From the NCBI GenBank assembly GCA_026391355.1, contig JAPLDH010000008.1, positions 112,745 through 176,744 of the forward strand: a DNA stretch of 64,000 nt. Reading direction: 5' to 3'. The first letter of the stretch is position 1, and each line of letters starts with the position of its first letter. This DNA comes from Bacteroidota bacterium (GTDB taxonomy: Bacteria; Bacteroidota; Bacteroidia; Bacteroidales; FEN-979). The notes beneath the pieces were generated by a model. The model made no database searches, was not told the origin of the DNA, and saw only the letters and a program-made list of their open reading frames with translations. Positions 36,575 to 46,339 of this stretch are shown in pieces. Both the position numbers and the translations under genes were made by a program.

Positions 36575-38404
36575 TCATTCTGCTGTGAAAATTATTTCCT
36601 TCGTCCAGACATTGTTCCAGTTATTCATCAGTACCCGGAAATCATTGTATATGGCCGGATCAATAGCCCTTTTCGTAAATGTTATACCCTTTCTCACATA
36701 AACTGTCCCCTTGTCTTTGCGGATCTCATACAGAAACGATCCTGCTGAATTCACAATATTGACTTTTTTCTCAGGGCTGAAAAGCTTCATCTCTTTGGGC
36801 AAATTGAATTCAAATTCATCCGTTTCCTTCATTTGAAATGGAAGTTCAAGCGCTGTTTCCCTTTTTTCCGGTAACAACCAAATGGACCATCCCTCTATCC
36901 CCGGATTTGCCACAGGCAATGAAAAGAAATAATAACTGGAATCTTTACGGAAAGGCTTCTCTTTTTCAACAGTATAGATAACATACGATCTTTCCTTCCC
37001 GATGGTTGAAGTTCCCTGCTCTTTAAGATCAGCAGATCCGATACCTCCCCCAAACCACGATTTGGCTTTGGTTTTATCCCGTGATAAAACCAGCCAGGGA
37101 TTGGCTCCGTTTGTTACGCCGGCAGAGATCTCTCCGGTCATTTTCTTTTCACTTCCAACGGTAAACATACCTTTGAGTAATATCTTACAATCGTATTCTT
37201 CCATCTTCTGAACAGATACCTTCCCGTCAGTTTTCAGGTTTACAAGCACTTTATCCTGCATCGAATATTCCAGACTTTGCGGATTCATTGTGTTAACAGA
37301 TAAGTAAACCGCTCCCTTTTCATCCGGTTCTGCCTTCACGATGATATCCTCAATATCCAGTAATGACGCTATCTTTTCATCAAAACAGGCCTTCCTGACC
37401 ACTGCTAAGGGATTTGCTTTAATCCCTGCCTCTTTCAAAAGAGAAACCAGTAATGCTGCTTTTTCAGCGAGTGTTCCTCCGTTGCTGTGCCAGATCTGGG
37501 GGGCCGTTCTGAGGGTGAATCCAATATATCGCAACGGAATCGGCCATAAACGGAATTCATCGGTCGCCTTTTGCTGAAGTTTCAGCAGGATATCTTTTTT
37601 GTCTGTGGATTCCCCAACGGTCGCTTTTACCGCCTGTTTCATCTCATCGTCACAAGTATATGAAAAAGCCGGCTGCCTGAGAAAATCTGAATAAAGGGCC
37701 ATCCGGTCGCCCGATGTACTGAAGATGAGCCGTGGATAAAGTTCATTTCCGCTTTTTTGAAATTCCTCCGGCGAAATTGCAGATACATTTTTTAGGTTCC
37801 ACGTGAAAACCTTGAAATTTGTTTCTGTGGAAATAACCGGTAAAGAATTAGTTTGCAATAATTTGTAATATAATTTTACACCGTCGGGAATCCTGATCCT
37901 AATCGTTAGTTCATTGACCGGTTCAGCTTCTGCAAGAACCTCATTACCCATGTATGCCGGGGAAAAACCTTTCTTAGAATGAACCTGGTAATCGAGATTC
38001 AATATTGCATTTCGTTCTGTACCTACATGAGTGATCACCATTTCCCGGAGATTATTGAACTCCGGTGCATTTGCTGCAAAACCCGGCAATACCTCGTTAA
38101 ATGCATTCTTCGGTTCCTGTACTTTTTTCCCGTTTGCCATAACCGTATAGGCATCATTGATCTTTATTTCCTGGAATGCAGGATTATAAGTGATAAATGT
38201 TTCACCATACAACTGGAGGAACGAACGATAGGTCAGCAACTTTAATTTTTTAATATGCCGGAAATCCATACTGCCGTCGGGATTAAGGGTGTATTCCCTG
38301 GTCAGTTGAAGGTAAACGGCATCAGTGCCGGGGATTTGTGAGAAGGAGCTGAAAGCAGGAATGCAGACCAGGCAAAGGAGAAGATGGAGATAATTGATCT
38401 TCAT
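36575..38404 (-). CDS. DUF3857 protein with degenerate transglutaminase-like domain
   Basis: 609 residues with a signal peptide (about 5-22). The N-terminal half is the beta-rich DUF3857 domain. The centre retains a transglutaminase-like core (TLAEKAALLVSLLKEAGIKA at 311-330), but aligning the Lys of its neighbour's CKDKAGML with K315 places L312 where the nucleophilic Cys should be, so it is probably inactive. The C-terminus is beta-rich. It lies 12 bp downstream of a paralogous gene with an intact triad, in the same operon; the two may form a complex in the envelope. No substrate known. Confidence 0.75.
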   Translation of the reverse strand: MKINYLHLLLCLVCIPAFSSFSQIPGTDAVYLQLTREYTLNPDGSMDFRHIKKLKLLTYRSFLQLYGETFITYNPAFQEIKINDAYTVMANGKKVQEPKNAFNEVLPGFAANAPEFNNLREMVITHVGTERNAILNLDYQVHSKKGFSPAYMGNEVLAEAEPVNELTIRIRIPDGVKLYYKLLQTNSLPVISTETNFKVFTWNLKNVSAISPEEFQKSGNELYPRLIFSTSGDRMALYSDFLRQPAFSYTCDDEMKQAVKATVGESTDKKDILLKLQQKATDEFRLWPIPLRYIGFTLRTAPQIWHSNGGTLAEKAALLVSLLKEAGIKANPLAVVRKACFDEKIASLLDIEDIIVKAEPDEKGAVYLSVNTMNPQSLEYSMQDKVLVNLKTDGKVSVQKMEEYDCKILLKGMFTVGSEKKMTGEISAGVTNGANPWLVLSRDKTKAKSWFGGGIGSADLKEQGTSTIGKERSYVIYTVEKEKPFRKDSSYYFFSLPVANPGIEGWSIWLLPEKRETALELPFQMKETDEFEFNLPKEMKLFSPEKKVNIVNSAGSFLYEIRKDKGTVYVRKGITFTKRAIDPAIYNDFRVLMNNWNNVWTKEIIFTAE

Positions 38405-38416
38405 TGTATCTGTATT

Positions 38417-40399
38417 TTAGTTGGATGAGTGACTGTTTTGGATTTGGAGGATAACGGGATGTTCAGCAAAGGAATTCTGATCGGTTATCACTTTCCGGAA
38501 TTCCGGCCAATCGCCGGCTTCATAAATACGTTTGCCCAATATTACCGTTTCTTTCAGGGTAAGTATATTCCCTGAGAGCTTATATCCCCCCGTGAAGGAA
38601 CAGACAGATCCGGTGTCATTTTTCGATTCCGGCTGGGAGATCATATTTTTTACATCCGGTAATTTGATGGTTTCGGTTAATTCGACCAGGCGTGAGCAGC
38701 GGTCGCGGAATGGATATTTTCTCTCTTTGAGTCCTGTTTCAAAAGATAAATGCGGCTGAAAAACTCTTAAGAAATTGGATGCAACCAAAGCGCCGAAGAT
38801 CAGCTTGTCACCTGATACCATGGCATAATCGGGGATGATGTAGTCCATTTTTATCCGGATCGGTCCCGTTTGATAATTCAGCGGATCATCTATTTCAAGC
38901 GCGGTAATTTTGGCAAGTGATGATATTTTCAACAGTTCCTTCTCAATAATCTGGTTCCATTGAACCGGTGAAGAATACCGGAATACACTGCGGATGGATG
39001 CATCTGTTTGTCCTTCGGCTGTAATGGTTACTGAACCTTTCAGGGTTCCTTCGTTCGAAAGTTCCGAATTCCCGGTGATCCGGAGGTAATGGTTTTCCGG
39101 CGAAGAGAGATCTGTTGTTGCCAGGTCAGCCCCCTCGGGAACTCCCATCAGGTATTGTTGTTGTTGTTCGGCGCTCGACCATAGTTCCCTCACAAAAGGA
39201 ACCCAGGTAGGATCAAGCAGCCGGTATTTGCCGTTGTGAAGCTTGATAACCGTAATACAATGATTGAACTGGTCGGCAGCAATATAGTCAATGCGTGAGC
39301 CGGCCATGGTCATTGCCGGGTATGATTTGAATCCTGCAGCACGCAACATGGTGATCAGCATGCCTGCCTTATCTTTGCAAACCCCGCAACGATCAGTAAA
39401 GGTCATCGCTCCCTTATGCAGGGTGTACCCTTCGCCACAACCCATCGAAATTCCCGAATACCTGATCTCATCACCTACCCAATGGGTCAGCCTCCCTATG
39501 GAATCCATTTCGCTGGTCGACCCTTTCAGGATCTCATCCACTTTGGTCTTGATTTCAGGTGTGTAATCAAAGCTGCCGTAATCTTCATTCACCTTGTAAA
39601 ACCAGGTGGATTTAAGTTTCCAGTCTGCACAGGTCGATATTAGGAGTTTGGGCGCTACATCCGACAATGAAACCATCTTTGGTTCTGACTTGAAAGGAGT
39701 AAGGTCCTTTTTTGAAAATGTGTACATCACTTTATCCTCATTGATCCAGGCTGAAGACTGAAGTTCGCCGTTATACACCTGGTATTGAAGATGCTTATCC
39801 TGTGGAACGGAAACCTGGTAAACTTTTTCTTTTTCAGGGTTGGATGACCAGAAATCGACAATGTCATAAAACTGCCCTTTCATCGGGGGAATGTATTTGT
39901 CATCATCATCCCCTTCTCCTGCCAGCAAAGCGTATGTAAATCCTTTCTTAAACTGTTCAACTTCCAAGGCATCTCCCGGATCAAGTCTGCCCACCTGGAT
40001 CATCTTTTCGCGGGCACCCCAATATATGGCCCTTGCCGGGGCGGGATAATCCAGCACGTTTTTTATATCCAACTCCCTTACTGTCCCATCTTTTTTAAAT
40101 ATCGTTACCTTCCTGATCTCGGTGTATGCCGACAATGGATCATACCCGAATTTGATCACATTCAGTTCCAATGCTCCTTTGGAAGTAAGCACTTTGTAAA
40201 GGACATGGGTCTGTTCATAACTAAGGCCAGATGCACTCACATTCACTTTGGTGCTGTCGAAGACGACCAGGAGGTTATCATTCGGATAAGAGGTGGCATC
40301 GCCGGCTTGTTTGATCAGGTCCCTGATCGGACCCGTTGCAAACCCGGCACGGAAAGTAAACAAGAAAAGCAGCAGGATAAGTTTTGTACGCATGTTCAT
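38417..40399 (-). CDS. DUF3857 protein with transglutaminase-like domain
   Basis: 660 residues with an N-terminal signal peptide (about 5-21). DUF3857 occupies about 40-230. The transglutaminase/protease-like domain carries the complete triad: C341 in CGVCKDKAGML, H380 in QFNHCITV and D396 in LLDPTW. The C-terminal part is beta-rich (DUF2569-like regions are absent). Predicted location is periplasm or outer-membrane inner face. Upstream partner of the degenerate paralogue at 36575-38404. Confidence 0.85.
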   Translation of the reverse strand: MNMRTKLILLLFLFTFRAGFATGPIRDLIKQAGDATSYPNDNLLVVFDSTKVNVSASGLSYEQTHVLYKVLTSKGALELNVIKFGYDPLSAYTEIRKVTIFKKDGTVRELDIKNVLDYPAPARAIYWGAREKMIQVGRLDPGDALEVEQFKKGFTYALLAGEGDDDDKYIPPMKGQFYDIVDFWSSNPEKEKVYQVSVPQDKHLQYQVYNGELQSSAWINEDKVMYTFSKKDLTPFKSEPKMVSLSDVAPKLLISTCADWKLKSTWFYKVNEDYGSFDYTPEIKTKVDEILKGSTSEMDSIGRLTHWVGDEIRYSGISMGCGEGYTLHKGAMTFTDRCGVCKDKAGMLITMLRAAGFKSYPAMTMAGSRIDYIAADQFNHCITVIKLHNGKYRLLDPTWVPFVRELWSSAEQQQQYLMGVPEGADLATTDLSSPENHYLRITGNSELSNEGTLKGSVTITAEGQTDASIRSVFRYSSPVQWNQIIEKELLKISSLAKITALEIDDPLNYQTGPIRIKMDYIIPDYAMVSGDKLIFGALVASNFLRVFQPHLSFETGLKERKYPFRDRCSRLVELTETIKLPDVKNMISQPESKNDTGSVCSFTGGYKLSGNILTLKETVILGKRIYEAGDWPEFRKVITDQNSFAEHPVILQIQNSHSSN

Positions 40400-40426
40400 T
40401 ATTCTGGATTATGGATGGATATTTTT

Positions 40427-41407
40427 CTAGCTCAGCATCTTCAGCAAATTGATCTCTTTCTCTTCCAGGAGCCGCCAGGTCCCTCGCGGGAGGTTTTTCT
40501 TGGTCAGACCTGCATAATATACCCGGTCAAGCTTTACTACCTTGTATCCTAATTTTTCAAAAATCCTTCGAACGATCCGGTTTTTCCCCGAATGTAATTC
40601 AATCCCAATTTCTTTCCGGTTCGATCCTTCTTCAACATATTCAATGGCGTCAACTTTAATCAATCCGTCTTCCAGTTCAATGCCATTCATGATCTCTGCT
40701 TTATCGGTTTTACTCAGGGGTTTATCAAGCCCCACATGATAGATCTTCTTAACTCCATACCTGGGATGGGTCAGCTTTTTCGCTATCTGCCCGTCGTTGG
40801 TGAACAACAATAATCCGGTGGTATTTCTGTCGAGACGTCCTACCGGATATATTCTTTCCTTGCAGGCATTTGCAATAAGGTGCATGACGGTTTTTTCGTG
40901 GTGCGGGTCATCCACAGAGGTTACAAACCCTTTTGGTTTATTCAGCAGAACATACCTGGGTTTTTCGCGGGAAAGCTTTTGATCGCCAAACGTAACCTTA
41001 TCTTCCGGAGAAACTTTAGTGCCCAATTCAGTTACAATATTCCCGTTCACAGTCACCACTCCCGCTGAAATCAGCTTATCTGCTTCACGTCGTGAACAGA
41101 TACCGGCATCGGCAATATACTTGTTCAACCGGATCAGATTACTGTCCGTTTTTCCTGTTTTACTTTCATTTCTTTCCCTTCCCGGCCGGCTTCCTGGTTT
41201 GGTATAAGGTTTTTTCCTGTATTGGGGCTTTTCCGGTTTATCAGTATGAAAATCCTGTTTTCTTTCCGGATTACTTTCTGCTCCTTCTGAACTAATCTCT
41301 TTATTTTTCCTTTCAGGATAGCTTCCTTCTTTAGAAAACGCTTTCTTCCGGAATTCTTTTTTCTCAGGTTTATCTTTTCGAAATTCCTGTTTTCTTTCTC
41401 TTGCCAT
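40427..41407 (-). CDS. rluB: Ribosomal pseudouridine synthase, RluB/RsuA family
   Basis: 326 residues. An unusually long basic N-terminal extension (1-90) with repeated FRKDKPEK/FHTDKPEK and YRKKPYTK motifs is likely disordered and RNA-binding. Then an S4 domain (IRLNKYIADAGICSRREADKLI, 92-113) and the catalytic domain with D193 in GRLDRNTTGLLLFTND and KIYHVGLDKPL. The family isomerises a uridine in 23S or 16S rRNA; RluB (U2605) fits best, but RsuA/RluE/RluF are alternatives. Single gene. Confidence 0.85.
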   Translation of the reverse strand: MARERKQEFRKDKPEKKEFRKKAFSKEGSYPERKNKEISSEGAESNPERKQDFHTDKPEKPQYRKKPYTKPGSRPGRERNESKTGKTDSNLIRLNKYIADAGICSRREADKLISAGVVTVNGNIVTELGTKVSPEDKVTFGDQKLSREKPRYVLLNKPKGFVTSVDDPHHEKTVMHLIANACKERIYPVGRLDRNTTGLLLFTNDGQIAKKLTHPRYGVKKIYHVGLDKPLSKTDKAEIMNGIELEDGLIKVDAIEYVEEGSNRKEIGIELHSGKNRIVRRIFEKLGYKVVKLDRVYYAGLTKKNLPRGTWRLLEEKEINLLKMLS

Positions 41408-41436
41408 TTCTTTTATTTATTAGTGACAAAGTCAAG

Positions 41437-41467
41437 TACGTTACGCGTAACGCGTAACACGTGACGT
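41437..41467. repeat. Heptamer array (GCGTAAC)4
   Basis: Units ACGTTAC, GCGTAAC, GCGTAAC, ACGTGAC in tandem between the rluB and MORN genes. A related array (CCGTAAT, ATGTGAC, GCGTGAC) is at 62664-62684. Confidence 0.75.
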
Positions 41468-41479
41468 TTATATGCTGGT

Positions 41480-43054
41480 TTAATTCTCTGTCGCATCAAA
41501 CGGCGGTTTGATCTTAATCCCGTCATACCTGGTCTCAATCCCGTTTTTGTAAGTGATGATCAGGAAGGGTGTACCGTCTTCATTACAGATCATCCAATCC
41601 CCTTCTCTTTTCCCCATGATGTAAGTGCCTTCCTCTTTGAGCTTACCGTCATTCCAGTAATAAACATGTTTCCCATTGGGATTGTCATCAATAAAATTCC
41701 CGGTAAAACTAAGTACACTGTCTGTTTTTGAGGACAACGAGTCTGGTTTGAACAGGTAGTAGCTTCGCCATGCGCCGGTCCTCAATCCATCATGATAGGT
41801 TCCCCGTTCTTTATAATCACCGCTGATCATAAACCATGGCCCATCTTCAAGTCCGTTCACATAATCTCCCTGTTCAACAATGTCTCCATCTGCACCATAT
41901 CCGGTAAACATTCCTTCATGCAACCCTTTATCAAATTCACTTTCTTCCATCAGGTGTCCCGTTTGATAAAACCATTTCCAGGTTCCCTGCAGTTTTCCTG
42001 TATTTGTATATTTTCCCGTTTCTTCCAGCTTTCCGTCAGGATAAAAGTATTTCCACTCCCCTACCGGCTTTCCATCTTTGTAATTTCCTTCCGAAAGAAG
42101 TGTTCCATCTTCATAGAATTCTTTCCAATGGCCATCTTTTGAACCATCTTCAAGCACTATCCCCTCCCCTGTTCTGATCCCTTTTTTAAAGGTCACTGAA
42201 CTCACAATCTGTCCTGCAGGACTGTATTCTCTCCTCACCCCTTCCGGTATTCCGTTTCTGTAAGTCCCACTGACTTTTATCTTCCCGTCGGGATAATATT
42301 CATTTTCTGTATCGAGTTTTGTTACTTCCTCTGCTTCAGCTTGTTGCACATCATTCACGTATTTTGTCACACCCTTCAGGTCACCGTTATCTGCGTATTC
42401 CTTGAAGTATCCATCCTTTTTATCATCTTTATACATCCCTTCCATATGAACATTTCCGCTGTTATAAAACGTCACCCACCTTCCCTGTTTCCTGTTGTCC
42501 CTGTCTTTCCGGTTGATCTTCAACCTTTCAATAACAAATCCCCTTTTATATTCAATCAGCGTAATAATGTTTCCGTCGGGCGAATACTCTTTCGCCAGCC
42601 CCTGCTCCATTCCTTTGATGAAAGGGATCTCCATCACAAGTTTTCCTTCCGGTGAATAGATTCGTGTATATCCCTCCTTGATATCATTCTTAAAATTTTC
42701 TTTAACCGTCTGCTTCTCCAGATAGGTAGTCTTTATACCATTTTTCTTTCCCTCGGTATAATTCACCTCCAGAATTAATTTTCCCTCATCACTATAGAAT
42801 TTCCAGATACTGTCGACTTTTAAATCCTTACGGTTTCCTTCCGATTTAATCATCCCGTTCTCATAATATGATTTCCAGTATCCATCGGGTTTCCCTTGCT
42901 TCATGAATCCTTCACTGGATATATTTCCATTAGGGTAGAGAAATTTCTGAAATCCATTCAGATTGGTACTATCCTGGGAGAATGTATAGTTCAGCAGAAA
43001 GAGGAATGATAGCAAGACCAGGGAAAACCGAAGGTTGAGTATATTGTTAACCAT
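41480..43054 (-). CDS. Exported MORN/YwqK-repeat protein
   Basis: The ATG at 43054 gives 524 residues with a clean signal peptide (MVNNILNLRFSLVLLSFL, ending TFSQDS) and leaves a 10-bp gap to nadA; the longer frame to 43114 would overlap nadA. The protein is an array of about 20 short beta-hairpin repeats of the form YxDGxLxxEGxYKDGKxxGxWKxY (MORN_2/YwqK antitoxin-like). The database label toxin-antitoxin YwqK comes from the Bacillus context; no toxin is adjacent here, and an extracytoplasmic binding role is more likely. Probably co-transcribed with nadA. Confidence 0.85.
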   Translation of the reverse strand: MVNNILNLRFSLVLLSFLFLLNYTFSQDSTNLNGFQKFLYPNGNISSEGFMKQGKPDGYWKSYYENGMIKSEGNRKDLKVDSIWKFYSDEGKLILEVNYTEGKKNGIKTTYLEKQTVKENFKNDIKEGYTRIYSPEGKLVMEIPFIKGMEQGLAKEYSPDGNIITLIEYKRGFVIERLKINRKDRDNRKQGRWVTFYNSGNVHMEGMYKDDKKDGYFKEYADNGDLKGVTKYVNDVQQAEAEEVTKLDTENEYYPDGKIKVSGTYRNGIPEGVRREYSPAGQIVSSVTFKKGIRTGEGIVLEDGSKDGHWKEFYEDGTLLSEGNYKDGKPVGEWKYFYPDGKLEETGKYTNTGKLQGTWKWFYQTGHLMEESEFDKGLHEGMFTGYGADGDIVEQGDYVNGLEDGPWFMISGDYKERGTYHDGLRTGAWRSYYLFKPDSLSSKTDSVLSFTGNFIDDNPNGKHVYYWNDGKLKEEGTYIMGKREGDWMICNEDGTPFLIITYKNGIETRYDGIKIKPPFDATEN

Positions 43055-43064
43055 TTTTATTCTT

Positions 43065-44030
43065 TTAATTTGATAATTCCAACATCCGGAGGATCGGTTT
43101 TTTAGCTTTCTCAATGAGTTCAGTTGTCAAAATCAGTTCCGGTTCTTCATATTTCATGCAATGCAGGAGTTTTGGCAGTGTATTCATTTTCATGTAAGGA
43201 CAATCATTACATGTACAGGTTTCATCTGCAGGCACGATCAGGAATTGCTTTCCGGGTGAGCTCTTTTTCATTTGATGAAGAATGCCGGTTTCTGTTGCAA
43301 CAATGAATTTTTTTGCAGGATCCTTCATAGTATAATTGATCAATGCTGTTGTAGATCCAATAAAATCAGCCATTGCGAGTATTACCCCCTTACATTCAGG
43401 ATGTGCGATCAGTTTGGCGTCCGGATTTTCTTCGCGCAGGTTAATAATGGCTTCAGTTTTTATAATGTCATGCACTTCACAGGTTCCTTCCCAGAGTATC
43501 ATATTGCGGCCTGTAATATTATTGATATATCCTCCCAAATTCTTATCGGGTGCAAAAATGATCTTTTGTTCTTTTGGAAAAGATTCAACAATTTTAACAG
43601 CATTACTTGAGGTACAGATCACATCCGATAAAGCTTTAACTTCTGCAGAACAGTTGATATAGGAAATTACAATATGTTCCGGATGTTCATTTATAAACTT
43701 TTTAAAAAGATCCGGCGGGCATGAATCAGCCAGTGAACAACCTGCATTCAGATCAGGGACAATAACTTTTTTATCAGGGTTGAGTATTTTGGCCGTCTCT
43801 GCCATGAAATGGACGCCGGCGAAAATTATTATTTTTGCATCTGTCTTAAATGCTTCCTGTGACAAACCAAGACTATCACCCACGAAATCTGCAATATCCT
43901 GTATTTGTGGTATTTGATAATAATGTGCCAGCAAAATTGCATTTTTTTTCTGCTTCAGATCAAGGAAATCTTTTACCAGATTTGAATCCGATAAAATTTC
44001 CTTTGATATGTTTCGAAACTGATTATTCAT
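43065..44030 (-). CDS. nadA: Quinolinate synthase A
   Basis: 321 residues. It condenses iminoaspartate with dihydroxyacetone phosphate to quinolinate in de novo NAD synthesis, using a 4Fe-4S cluster. Cluster cysteines are C98 (NAGCSLADS), C184 (EGTCEVH) and one of the CTCNDC group (272-277). Conserved AHYYQIPQIQDIADFVGDS and HPEC motifs are present. nadB and nadC are not in the window. First gene of a unit with the MORN protein. Confidence 0.95.
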   Translation of the reverse strand: MNNQFRNISKEILSDSNLVKDFLDLKQKKNAILLAHYYQIPQIQDIADFVGDSLGLSQEAFKTDAKIIIFAGVHFMAETAKILNPDKKVIVPDLNAGCSLADSCPPDLFKKFINEHPEHIVISYINCSAEVKALSDVICTSSNAVKIVESFPKEQKIIFAPDKNLGGYINNITGRNMILWEGTCEVHDIIKTEAIINLREENPDAKLIAHPECKGVILAMADFIGSTTALINYTMKDPAKKFIVATETGILHQMKKSSPGKQFLIVPADETCTCNDCPYMKMNTLPKLLHCMKYEEPELILTTELIEKAKKPILRMLELSN

Positions 44031-44491
44031 AATAATAACAAGAATTTTTAAAAAGTACTTTTATTTATAATAATAGGTGTTAGCTCTGTTGATTTTTTCT
44101 TTACTACTTTCTTGGATATTAAAAATTCATTATTCAATTAACCACGATTATTGATTTTTCAACAACCTTTGTTTTGCAAACCAGGCGGTTAAGTTTTTAC
44201 TAACATTGTGTTGATAAACGTTATTGTTGAAAAAAAGAATACCGAGTTGAGATGTTTTGTTGTTAAAAGAATTTGAAATATGAATGAAACTATTCTGAAA
44301 AGATGAACAGATCAAAATTCAAGTAACCAATAAAAAACTTTTAAAAATTTTGTAACAAAGTTACGCAGATATAAACAACCCTTTTGTGAAAAAGTTAAAA
44401 TTTTGATGCTTAGAATTCTATTCGTAGTTCAGTTTTAGGCGTACTTCATTATCACCGATTTATCTTTACCTTTGTCAAATATTTATTAACA
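44031..44491. other. AT-rich divergent intergenic region nadA/rpiB (461 bp)
   Basis: No ORF of note. The sequence is strongly AT-rich with many poly-A/T tracts. A -7 box for rpiB sits at 44467-44474. A single TTATCAACA (minus strand, 44209-44217), one mismatch from a DnaA box, was noted but is not clustered. Both flanking genes start from here, so it holds their promoters. Confidence 0.5.
44467..44474 (+). promoter_or_regulatory. Bacteroidota -7 box (TACCTTTG) for rpiB
   Basis: TACCTTTG matches TAnnTTTG, 17 nt before the ATG at 44492. No clear -33 TTG was found. Confidence 0.4.
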
Positions 44492-44941
44492 ATGGTCGAC
44501 AGTAAACATAAAATTGCAATAGCATCAGATCATGCAGGGTATTGTTTGAAAGAATCCGTAAAAAAAGCATTATCTGCCGATGGATATTCATTTCAGGATT
44601 TTGGAACCTATTCAGAAGAAAGTGTTGATTATCCCGATTTTGTACACCCGCTTGCAAAAGCCATTGAAAATAAAAGTTTTGAAAAAGGAATCATTATATG
44701 CGGGAGCGGAAACGGAGTTGCCATGGTGGCTAATAAATATCCGGATATTCGTGCAGCAGTTTGCTGGAATGAAGAAATTGCAAAGCTTGCACGTATGCAC
44801 AACGATTCAAATGTCATTTCATTACCTGCCCGTTTTATAACAGAAGAAAATGCCGTCCATTTTGTGAAGATATTCCTGACAACTGAATTTGAAGGAGGAA
44901 AGCATGACCGGAGGGTAAAAAAGATAGCAGCCAAAATATAA
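44492..44941 (+). CDS. rpiB: Ribose-5-phosphate isomerase B
   Basis: 149 residues of the RpiB/LacAB family. DHAG at 13-16 and the catalytic C70 in CGSGNGVAMVANK are intact, followed by CWNEEIAKLARMHNDSNVISLPAR and the adjacent phosphate-binding Arg region. It interconverts ribose-5-phosphate and ribulose-5-phosphate in the pentose phosphate pathway. It is followed 15 bp later by the lutB-like gene in the same direction. Confidence 0.94.
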   Translation: MVDSKHKIAIASDHAGYCLKESVKKALSADGYSFQDFGTYSEESVDYPDFVHPLAKAIENKSFEKGIIICGSGNGVAMVANKYPDIRAAVCWNEEIAKLARMHNDSNVISLPARFITEENAVHFVKIFLTTEFEGGKHDRRVKKIAAKI

Positions 44942-44956
44942 ACTTAAGATTCCCGG

Positions 44957-46339
44957 ATGGCAAACCTGCGCGAAAAGTTTCTTTCCGATTCCGAAAAAAA
45001 GGCCTTCGATCCTGAACATCGTCGTCGACTGGATTACAATATTGGCAAGTACGATGAAGCCGTGGTCAGGGGAAAACTGCAATTCAAAGACCTCGAACTT
45101 GCAAAAAGAAGAGCTGCAAATCTGAAATTCAAGGTGATTGAAAATCTCGACCGTTATCTTACTGAGTTTGAAACCAATTTTGAAAAAAGAGGTGGAAAAG
45201 TGATCTGGGCCACGAATGAAAAAGAGGCACAAAGAGAACTTCTACGTATCGTTAAAAAAGCAAATGCACAGATCATTGTCAAGCAAAAGACCATGCTTTC
45301 TGAAGAGCTTGAGATCAATGACCTGCTGCAAAAGCATAAACGGGAAGTCCTGGAAACCGACCTTGGCGAATTTATTGTCCAGATTGCCCATGAAAAACCC
45401 TATCACATTGTTACTCCTGCAATGCATAAGTCAAAGGAGGATGTGGCATTGCTTTTCAATGAAAAATTTGGAATGCCGGCCGACAGTAAACCGGAAGCAA
45501 TTGCAGCATTTGTCAGGGAACATCTTCGGTCGAAATTCATAAAGGCAGATCTTGGAATTACCGGCGGAAACTTTTTGATTGCCGATATGGGCGCCGTTGC
45601 CCTGACTGAAAATGAAGGTAACGGATTGTTAACCTTATCCTGGCCGAAGATCCATGTTGCAATAGTGGGAATTGAAAAGATCATTCCATCGATCGATGAC
45701 CTTGACCTTTTTCTTCCGTTACTGGCGACACATGGTACCGGGCAGAATATTACAGTCTATAACAATATTCTTTTTGGACCAAAAACTGCCGGAGAACCTG
45801 ACGGTCCTGAAGAAATGTATGTGATCCTGATCGATAATGGACGGACGGAGTTGCTGGAACACAAGGAACAACGCCGTGCATTGTCTTGCATCCGTTGTGG
45901 CGCCTGCCTTAATGAATGTCCCGTCTATCGAAGTATCGGTGGATACAGTTACGGAGTGGTTTACAGCGGACCCATCGGATCGGTTATTTCACCGCACTTT
46001 ATGGGGATGAAAGATTACAATCATCTTAGCTATGCCTCTTCTCTTTGCGGCCGGTGTACTGAGGTTTGTTCGATGAATATACCCCTTCACGAACTTTTAC
46101 TGTACAACAGGAACGAAACAGTGAAACTGAAATACTCCTCATTTACCTGGAGATTTATCATGAAATCCTGGAAAAAAGTGATGCTTCACAGATGGATGCT
46201 TGATAAAACCGGGCAGGGAATGAAAAACCGGTTCCTGAAAATGTTCTTCCGTAAAAGCTGGGGTCCACGAAGGGAAATCCCAAAAGTGGCACCGAAAAAC
46301 TTCAAGCAACTCTGGAACGAAAAGAAAAAATTGAATTAA
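44957..46339 (+). CDS. lutB: LutB/LldF-type iron-sulfur oxidase subunit
   Basis: 460 residues with an LUD domain (about 60-290; KADLGITGGNFLIADMGAVALTENEG) and two ferredoxin-type clusters, CIRCGACLNECPVY and CGRCTEVCSMNIP. In LutABC, this subunit takes part in L-lactate oxidation. lutA and lutC are not adjacent here, where it pairs only with rpiB, so the electron-transfer partner is elsewhere. The C-terminal helix (WKKVMLHRWMLDKTGQG) is typical. It is convergent with and overlaps the fructosamine-kinase gene by 4 bp. Confidence 0.87.
   Translation: MANLREKFLSDSEKKAFDPEHRRRLDYNIGKYDEAVVRGKLQFKDLELAKRRAANLKFKVIENLDRYLTEFETNFEKRGGKVIWATNEKEAQRELLRIVKKANAQIIVKQKTMLSEELEINDLLQKHKREVLETDLGEFIVQIAHEKPYHIVTPAMHKSKEDVALLFNEKFGMPADSKPEAIAAFVREHLRSKFIKADLGITGGNFLIADMGAVALTENEGNGLLTLSWPKIHVAIVGIEKIIPSIDDLDLFLPLLATHGTGQNITVYNNILFGPKTAGEPDGPEEMYVILIDNGRTELLEHKEQRRALSCIRCGACLNECPVYRSIGGYSYGVVYSGPIGSVISPHFMGMKDYNHLSYASSLCGRCTEVCSMNIPLHELLLYNRNETVKLKYSSFTWRFIMKSWKKVMLHRWMLDKTGQGMKNRFLKMFFRKSWGPRREIPKVAPKNFKQLWNEKKKLN

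Noticed and set aside
41480..43054. YwqK-type antitoxin implying a toxin-antitoxin system
   Set aside because: The protein has a signal peptide, is a long MORN-type repeat array and has no toxin neighbour; the name reflects family labelling only.
44031..44491. Possible replication origin (AT-rich, one DnaA-box-like site)
   Set aside because: A single imperfect box without clustering and no dnaA or dnaN nearby; the region is explained as a divergent promoter region.
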